Origin: Anaerovibrio slackiae
GTDB taxonomy: Bacteria > Bacillota > Negativicutes > Selenomonadales > Selenomonadaceae
NCBI RefSeq assembly: GCF_009695585.1
Contig: NZ_VUNR01000013.1
Span: 1 to 64,000, forward strand
Direction of reading: 5' to 3'
Length of the DNA: 64,000 nucleotides
Both the position numbers and the translations under genes were made by a program. Numbering within the stretch: the first letter of the stretch is position 1; every line of letters begins with the position of its first letter. The notes under the pieces were generated by a model. The model was not told the DNA's origin, ran no database searches, and was given only the letters and a program-made list of their open reading frames with translations. Below are positions 58,605 through 64,000 of this stretch, piece by piece.

Positions 58605-59108
58605 ATGGATGATGAAATTACTACATTGATAGATATGATGAGAAAGCAGCAGGAGGCAAACAGCTTCGGAAGCATGGGGAGCAGGCAGCAGCTGCAAAGT
58701 GGTCTTCTTGGCAATGCTTACCCGAATGGCGGAGCAAATGCGCAAGCTATGAAGCAGCTTTCCGGCAATGCTTCACAGCTGGCAGGCAGCATGGTCAATC
58801 AGGGACAGCATCAGACACAGCAAGCTATGCAAGCCAAAAACAATCTACAAGGCCAGATGGATAGCTTATCAGCACAGACACAGCAGCAGGCGGCTAGTGC
58901 TTTGCAGCAGCAACAGGCCCAGCAGGCTCGTGAGCAGCAGGGGCTTGCAAATATGATAAAGATTGGCATGATGATTTATGGCGGCGGAGCTGGTGGCGGT
59001 GCAGAGGCTGCTGCCGGTGAAGGTGCAGCCGCCTCCCTTGGTGCGGAAAAGCTGGCTGGCATGGAGTGGGATAATCTCTTGAAAAATAATTCGCTGAAGT
59101 GGTTCTAA
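58605..59108 (+). CDS. Ala/Gln-rich internal protein
   Basis: A 167-residue helical protein rich in Gln and Ala (QQHQTQQAMQAKNNLQGQMD, ALQQQQAQQAREQQ) with a Gly-rich hydrophobic segment near 120-140. Typical of DNA-ejection proteins by composition only. GTAAGTGAGGTGAGCAGTT precedes the ATG. Confidence 0.45.
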   Translation: MDDEITTLIDMMRKQQEANSFGSMGSRQQLQSGLLGNAYPNGGANAQAMKQLSGNASQLAGSMVNQGQHQTQQAMQAKNNLQGQMDSLSAQTQQQAASALQQQQAQQAREQQGLANMIKIGMMIYGGGAGGGAEAAAGEGAAASLGAEKLAGMEWDNLLKNNSLKWF

Positions 59109-59124
59109 AAAGGAGGAGAAAGAA

Positions 59125-59607
59125 ATGAATTGGCAGACACAGGATGCAAATATGTCAGGAAATAACGGAAATAATGACCAGTCAAAATGGATGCAGGCTT
59201 TGTCCATGGCAGCTCTTTCAAATGGAGCGGATGCCAATACCATGCTGGGTTTTGCAACAGGCAGGCTCATATCCAATCTCGTCAACGATTGGATTGGCAA
59301 TAGAAATGCCAGGAATGATGCCAAGGCAGCTGAAAAATTGAAAAACCAGGATGCTGCCGGGCAGAGCCTGGGAAACCAAAATGCAGGAGCCATGGCGATG
59401 GCAGGAAATGCGGCATCGCCTACGGGTACCTATGACTTCGCCAAGGATATTGCTGCAAAGGAAGCCGGTATCAATTATGGCAACCTTGGCAATGCTGGCG
59501 AGATTGGCTTCAACGTCCTTACGGGAAAATCAGAATACAACCCGGTGACGCCTGTGCAGATGGAGGATTTGCTGGGGGCTTTTACCGGGAATAAGAAGAT
59601 TATGTAA
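59125..59607 (+). CDS. Internal virion protein candidate
   Basis: A 160-residue Asn/Ala/Gly-rich protein with no recognised family. AAAAAGGAGGAGAAAGAA precedes the ATG. Composition matches its neighbours, so it is probably a further member of the ejection complex. Confidence 0.45.
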   Translation: MNWQTQDANMSGNNGNNDQSKWMQALSMAALSNGADANTMLGFATGRLISNLVNDWIGNRNARNDAKAAEKLKNQDAAGQSLGNQNAGAMAMAGNAASPTGTYDFAKDIAAKEAGINYGNLGNAGEIGFNVLTGKSEYNPVTPVQMEDLLGAFTGNKKIM

Positions 59608-59622
59608 GCGGGGTGTGTAAAT

Positions 59623-60900
59623 ATGGCACAGATACCAATGTTAAAACTGCTTGGCTCCCAGCAGGTGCAGCAGCCTCAGAATGGCACTCAGATGATGGAC
59701 ACGGCTGCCACCCAGGGAATTCAGCAGGGGATTCATGAGAGCAACGTAAATCGCGTTACTAATCAGATTGCCCAGGATGCACAGAATGAGGTGGCCAAGT
59801 TTCAGACCGGATTAATGACTCCGCAGGACCAGCAGAGTGTAGCCAATGTAGCTATGCAGAGGCGTTTTCAGGATTTGGCAATCAATGCAAAGCAGAACTG
59901 GGAAAACGCAGCTATGAATGGCGACCAAGCCGGGATGGATGCGGCCAGCCAGCAGGCAAAGGTTTATCGGGAAGCTGCCGAAAAGGCCGGAATAGACCTG
60001 TCGGGAGTCGGTGCAGACCGCACGCTGGCACAGGCAAGGGCGGCAAGGGACGTATTCAACGCCCAGCAATATGGTAATTTCATCGTGGGAGGCATGGACT
60101 CCGGCCAGATGTACAACAGCTCCTACCAGGAGGCACTCAACGCAGGCATGAGCAGGAACGGGGCCCGTGATTATGCCAGGAGCAAGGCATCTGATTACCA
60201 GGAAAAGAGGGTGCAGGGGCTGATGGATGAGCTTTATACACAGGGGATAAACCCGGATAACTCCATTAACTCATACGGCATCCAGCTTATCAGCGCAATC
60301 CGAGATGAGGATGCCGACAAGGCAAATGTAGCACTTACTGCTTTTGGCTTGCCGGTCAACAACTATACCTTCGCCAAGAAGGAGCAGGCAGCTCAGAGTG
60401 CTTTCCAGAGGACTTTGCAGCAGATGGGATATGGCACTGACGAGCAGATTAAGCTGCTTAACGCCCAGACATCAGCACAGGGACAGCTGGCGCAGCAGCA
60501 GGCACGCTTGCAGGATTGGATAGCTGGCAATCAGTTTAGCAGGATGATGCAGCAGTATGAGAAATATGGTTATCCTGCCAGCAGTAGCAGGGGCTCAGGT
60601 TCTAAAGCTAGTCAGCCTAAAGAAATGAAGCTCAGTTCAGGTCAGGAAAAAGCATATAACAAAATAGACATAGCCATGAATAAATTGAGGAATGCGCTGG
60701 CTAATCCTAAAAAAGAGGAAGATACGGTTGCCACTCCTGAAGAATCAGATGCACTGGCAGAATTAAACTCAGCTATACAGGATGCGGAAAAGAGTGGTGA
60801 TTTCGACCAGGAAACCATAGATGAATTCTGGAAGATGGCATGGCCTTTGGCTGTATCGTATCAGAAAAAGTACAAATATGCACCGAATTTCAATCAGTGA
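59623..60900 (+). CDS. Large helical internal virion protein
   Basis: A 425-residue helical protein, Gln/Ala/Asn-rich (for example KLLGSQQVQQPQNGTQMM), without membrane segments. It lies directly before the large SLT-containing internal protein, as T7 gp15 precedes gp16, so a role in the ejection tube is inferred. GCGGGGTGTGTAAAT precedes the ATG. Confidence 0.5.
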   Translation: MAQIPMLKLLGSQQVQQPQNGTQMMDTAATQGIQQGIHESNVNRVTNQIAQDAQNEVAKFQTGLMTPQDQQSVANVAMQRRFQDLAINAKQNWENAAMNGDQAGMDAASQQAKVYREAAEKAGIDLSGVGADRTLAQARAARDVFNAQQYGNFIVGGMDSGQMYNSSYQEALNAGMSRNGARDYARSKASDYQEKRVQGLMDELYTQGINPDNSINSYGIQLISAIRDEDADKANVALTAFGLPVNNYTFAKKEQAAQSAFQRTLQQMGYGTDEQIKLLNAQTSAQGQLAQQQARLQDWIAGNQFSRMMQQYEKYGYPASSSRGSGSKASQPKEMKLSSGQEKAYNKIDIAMNKLRNALANPKKEEDTVATPEESDALAELNSAIQDAEKSGDFDQETIDEFWKMAWPLAVSYQKKYKYAPNFNQ

Positions 60901-60935
60901 TAAATAAACACCTATGACAGGGAGGAGAATATCTT

Positions 60936-63900
60936 ATGTCAGAGATGAGCGAATATATAAAGAACAGGCTGAATAGCAAATATGGCACGCCGGAGCAGTT
61001 GCAGGATAGCTTAACAATGGCAAATGGCTCCTGGTATTATGATGGGGCGGAGGAAAAGACCAGCCCGCTGGAGGACCTTGCGAGAGTATTTGCCAGCAGT
61101 GCTGTGGGCGGCACCGGCGATATACTGACAGGCCTTGGGACACTTACCAAGAATTTTATGGAAGATGATGATGGAACGTCATTGTTCCCGTTGCCAATCG
61201 CCAAGCCTGTAAGCGAGGGGCTTATCAATAACGGCCAGTACCTGAACAAAGTCAGCCAGGATTTGGCCGGTGGCAGCATGAAGCAGGGCAAGTCCCAGGA
61301 CGGGTACTGGCAGGATAAAGGCTTTCTGGACAGGGTATCAGATATTGATTACTGGACGGATCCGTATGGCGTTGGCATGGATATTGCTATGCTTGGCGGA
61401 AGCATGGTGCCGCAGCTTCCTATTCTAGCAGCTATGCCGGAGGTTGGCGTTGGACGTCTGGCCGGTGGATTGCTAGGCAAGTTAGGCGGTAAATTTGCGA
61501 CTAATGCCGCCCGCGATACCAATATGCTCACTCATGCAGGCAATACAATTGCAGCAGGCCTTAACAAGGCTGGCAGTGCCCTGGGCGGAAGCACGGCTGC
61601 ACAGATGGAGCATTGGGCATTGGCAGGCGGCCCGACTACTGCCCTGATGAACGCAGGCGGATTATATGAAGACCTGAAAAAGCAGGGGTATGATGACAGC
61701 CAGATTGCCAACAGCATGTATGGCATGATGCAGGAGGAATTGCCGCAGGATTTCCTGACAGGTGCGCTGGCGGGACTTGCCTTGAGCGGCAAGCTGGGTA
61801 GAGTTGTAGGTGGACAGAACGCGGGCAGGCTGCGGCAGGGCGTGCAGAACTTTGCTATCAATGCGCCGATTAATGTAGCTTCCGAATACTTTGATGAGGC
61901 AAACCAGCAGAGATTACAGAATAAGTACACCAACAAGACTTACGGTTCTGATATTTTCAATCTTACAGATGATGAGAAGGCGGCAGGTGCCAGTGCTGCC
62001 GCTCCTGCTTTAATCCCTGGTGCTTTGGGTGGTGCGAAGAATGTCATTACTAGAGGCAGGAGCTTTAGGGAAGCATACAGTGATTGGCGTAATAGCGGCG
62101 GGAGATTGCCGTTCATCAACAGGAATAGTAACAGTAACAATGCTGAAAATGATGTTGTCAATGATGGGGAATTGCAGCAGCAGATTAATGCTGTGAACCA
62201 GCAGATTTCTGATGCGGTAGACCAGGCAAATGCCGAAGCCATCAGCACGGCCGCCCGGAATATGCCACAGGTTCCTGCCGTGCCACAGAATGTGCCACAG
62301 GCAAATACTGTCGGCAGTAACGCTGTGGAGGCTGCAGCGGCTCCGCTCATAGGCAATCGCATGGATAACGGCGAAAACGGCTGTGTAGAGGCTGTTACAA
62401 AGATTGGTGCCAGCACCAGCGGCTTCCTGAAGAACGAACTGGATAATGGCGTTGTGTATGTGCCGAAGCTGGTTGAAGATGCCCAGAAAGCCGGTGTCGG
62501 CGTAGTAGCGTACAGCCCTGAAAAGGTAGTAGCAGGTGACATTATTGTATATGGTGATAACGACCATGTTGTTATGGCCGATGGCAAGGGTGGCTATGTC
62601 GGCAACAGCACCAGCCAGCAGAAAGTTGTGCATGGCAGTGACTACACTGACATGGGGGATTTGAAGCCTACCAAGATTATCAAGACAGGAAACACCGGCA
62701 CATCAGCGGGGCGTTTTGCTGGAGAAAGCTATTCCGGAGATAGTGCTATTGATTCCGCCATTGTATCAGCTGCCAACAAATACGGCGTGGATCCTGCTTT
62801 GGTGGCTGCCGTTGCCAAGCAGGAAAGTGGCTTCAATCAGGAGGCTTCTTCTGGAGCAGGCGCGAGGGGAATTATGCAGCTCATGCCGGAAACAGCAAAG
62901 GGACTTGGCGTAAATCCTGATGATATGGTGCAGAATATTGAGGGCGGCGCAAAATATCTTGCCGAGATGTTGAAGGCATTTGGCGGCAATGTAGAGATGG
63001 CACTGGCTGCATATAACGCAGGTCCTGGCAACGTGGAGGCAACAGGCGGTGATATGTCCAGGCTGCCGAAGGAAACCCAGAATTACGTGCCTGCTGTGAT
63101 GGAGAATTATAATGGCTTTAAGTCCGGGGGAACTGTTGTAAAAAATGCAACAGTTGGTGAAGCAAACAATATGGATATGCCGAAGGCTGATTTTAGGAGC
63201 ATCTTTGAAGGCTTGGATAATTTCTCAGCTGATGATATGCTGAATGATTTCGTCCAGTCAAATGTGGATGAGTATGGCAATGTAACTCTGCCGGGCCTTG
63301 CGGAATTGCTCAACAACAAGAAGGACAACTTCACCCAGAATGGATTTAAGCGATTCACCCAGGACTCGGAGCTGCTTTTAGCACTGGCCGAGCAGATGTA
63401 TAACCGTATGGCAGATGATGATGTGTCAATTGTTCGGATGATGCTGGAGAACGCCAGCAAGAGAGCTGATTTTGATAATTATGCCAAAATTGGGCAGGCT
63501 CTGACCGAAAATGACACTCCTGCAATCAAAAAGTATGCGGCAGATTACAGGTCAAAAATGACCAAGGCACTGAACAATCTGACAATGCTGGCCAGCCGCA
63601 TGGAGGACAGCAAGCAGAAAACGGAACCAGCTGCCGAGAATAAGCCGTTTACTGCAAACGATGATATTCAGCAGCAGGCAGCAGTCAATAAAACTGAGGA
63701 ACAGCAGAAGGGGCAGAGTGCGCCTGCTATGCAGAAACAGCAGGCAATTCTTCCGGAACCTAAGCCACGCATGGACTTTGCAGCAGAGCCTGCATACAAT
63801 GCGCCGCAGCCTATTGCACATCCAGTTCCGAATGCGCCAGCAGTTCAGGATATGCCTGCCACACAGAATCCGCAGGCGATGCTCCCGGCACCGAGGCCTC

Positions 63901-64000
63901 GTGTGGACTTCATGAAAGCACCTGTATATAATCTTCCGCAGGCTATGGCTCCGGTGGCACCAAACAAGGATGAACGTATCCAGCAGGCGGAGGCAATACG
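60936..64000 (+). CDS. Large internal virion protein with two peptidoglycan hydrolase-like domains (partial)
   Basis: At least 1021 residues; the gene runs past the window. Order: an N-terminal region with glycine-rich hydrophobic stretches (about 140-290), a cysteine-peptidase-like domain (about 478-580; Cys483 in NGCVEAV, His544 in [10 protein letters not shown]), an SLT lytic transglycosylase domain (about 610-710; Glu630 in KQESGF, then [12 protein letters not shown] and AYNAGPGNV), helical regions and a repeated [16 protein letters not shown] segment. T7 gp16 also carries an SLT domain for cell-wall entry. GGGAGGAGAATATCTT precedes the ATG. Confidence 0.8.
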   Translation, partial: MSEMSEYIKNRLNSKYGTPEQLQDSLTMANGSWYYDGAEEKTSPLEDLARVFASSAVGGTGDILTGLGTLTKNFMEDDDGTSLFPLPIAKPVSEGLINNGQYLNKVSQDLAGGSMKQGKSQDGYWQDKGFLDRVSDIDYWTDPYGVGMDIAMLGGSMVPQLPILAAMPEVGVGRLAGGLLGKLGGKFATNAARDTNMLTHAGNTIAAGLNKAGSALGGSTAAQMEHWALAGGPTTALMNAGGLYEDLKKQGYDDSQIANSMYGMMQEELPQDFLTGALAGLALSGKLGRVVGGQNAGRLRQGVQNFAINAPINVASEYFDEANQQRLQNKYTNKTYGSDIFNLTDDEKAAGASAAAPALIPGALGGAKNVITRGRSFREAYSDWRNSGGRLPFINRNSNSNNAENDVVNDGELQQQINAVNQQISDAVDQANAEAISTAARNMPQVPAVPQNVPQANTVGSNAVEAAAAPLIGNRMDNGENGCVEAVTKIGASTSGFLKNELDNGVVYVPKLVEDAQKAGVGVVAYSPEKVVAGDIIVYGDNDHVVMADGKGGYVGNSTSQQKVVHGSDYTDMGDLKPTKIIKTGNTGTSAGRFAGESYSGDSAIDSAIVSAANKYGVDPALVAAVAKQESGFNQEASSGAGARGIMQLMPETAKGLGVNPDDMVQNIEGGAKYLAEMLKAFGGNVEMALAAYNAGPGNVEATGGDMSRLPKETQNYVPAVMENYNGFKSGGTVVKNATVGEANNMDMPKADFRSIFEGLDNFSADDMLNDFVQSNVDEYGNVTLPGLAELLNNKKDNFTQNGFKRFTQDSELLLALAEQMYNRMADDDVSIVRMMLENASKRADFDNYAKIGQALTENDTPAIKKYAADYRSKMTKALNNLTMLASRMEDSKQKTEPAAENKPFTANDDIQQQAAVNKTEEQQKGQSAPAMQKQQAILPEPKPRMDFAAEPAYNAPQPIAHPVPNAPAVQDMPATQNPQAMLPAPRPRVDFMKAPVYNLPQAMAPVAPNKDERIQQAEAI

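Larger units (their letters stand above)
19909..64000. mobile_element. Prophage (left part; continues past the window)
   Basis: From the integrase at 19913 to the window end the genes are phage lysogeny, recombination, replication, packaging, capsid, tail, DGR, lysis and ejection functions in standard order. The portal is P22-like, the capsid N4-gp56-like, there is no tape measure or sheath gene in the visible part, and ejection-type proteins follow lysis, so a podovirus-like virion is likely. The left border is placed next to the glutamine synthetase terminator; the attachment core could not be identified because the right end is outside the window. Confidence 0.9.

Noticed and set aside
19909-64000. 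tRNA genes or cas genes in the prophage
   Set aside because: I looked for clover-leaf patterns and for Cas-like proteins (Cas1, Cas10, Cas3, Cas9 motifs) and saw none in the visible part.

Overview
The window joins a host chromosome segment (1 to about 19.9 kb) to the left part of a large prophage (about 19.9 kb to the right edge, where it runs off). The host side is mid-GC, uses strong Shine-Dalgarno sites and consensus sigma-A promoters, and carries Firmicute housekeeping genes; the gene content would fit a Negativicute (Selenomonas or Anaerovibrio relatives), but that assignment is inference.

Host region. At the left edge the right end of an IS200/IS605 element, with an omega-RNA-like fold, has cut a membrane-protein gene. 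Next come a three-gene operon (circularly permuted ATP-grasp, alpha-E, transglutaminase-like), a pair of aspartoacylase-family genes of which the second has lost zinc ligands, a class A PBP, tyrS, a YebC regulator, a 139-bp palindrome, ruvC, aspartate kinase, a class I aminotransferase, a PhoU-like/PiT phosphate pair, a uridine-kinase-like protein, a HlyD-like adaptor and a long glutamine synthetase with a terminator-like leader. The prophage integrase starts right behind the glutamine synthetase terminator.

Prophage lysogeny region (19.9-25.5 kb, mostly minus strand): integrase, ImmA/IrrE-like protease, a decayed IS605 right end, DUF2513, two tandem small-RNA-like units, DinD, a ThsB-like TIR protein, a DUF4231/SLATT membrane protein and a CI-like repressor. 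The TIR-SLATT segment lies between two 36-bp copies of the repressor's 3' end. A lambda-like switch with 13-bp operators separates CI from Cro.

Early region (25.6-40.3 kb, plus strand): Cro, a two-spacer mini-CRISPR array, small regulators, an SbcC/RecF-like ATPase, recT split by a group I intron with a GIY-YIG endonuclease, a metallo-beta-lactamase-fold protein, an HNH-type nuclease, a DnaD-like initiator with 33-bp iterons inside its gene, a putative helicase loader, a pentapeptide-repeat protein, DUF1064, a radical SAM protein, a MazG-like protein and a late regulator.

Late region (40.4-64 kb): terminases, P22-like portal, scaffold-like protein, N4-gp56-type capsid, adaptor and tail proteins, then a complete diversity-generating retroelement (variable protein, Avd, template repeat, reverse transcriptase), lysis genes and several ejection-protein candidates ending in an internal protein with two peptidoglycan-hydrolase-like domains. 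This is a podovirus-like plan.

The most unusual system is the mini-CRISPR array (26301-26472). It has no cas genes nearby. It appears to be read on the minus strand from a near-consensus promoter fused to a shortened first repeat, and a 9-bp inverted repeat covers that promoter. Both spacers match genes of this same prophage (the ATPase at 35/41 and the MBL gene at 34/39). The mismatches are synonymous or conservative, so the spacers look as if they came from a related phage. The crRNAs would be antisense to those early mRNAs. This suggests a lysogen-encoded weapon against sister phages, or a switch on the prophage's own recombination genes. The DGR and the TIR-SLATT pair are two further conflict or adaptation modules in the same element.
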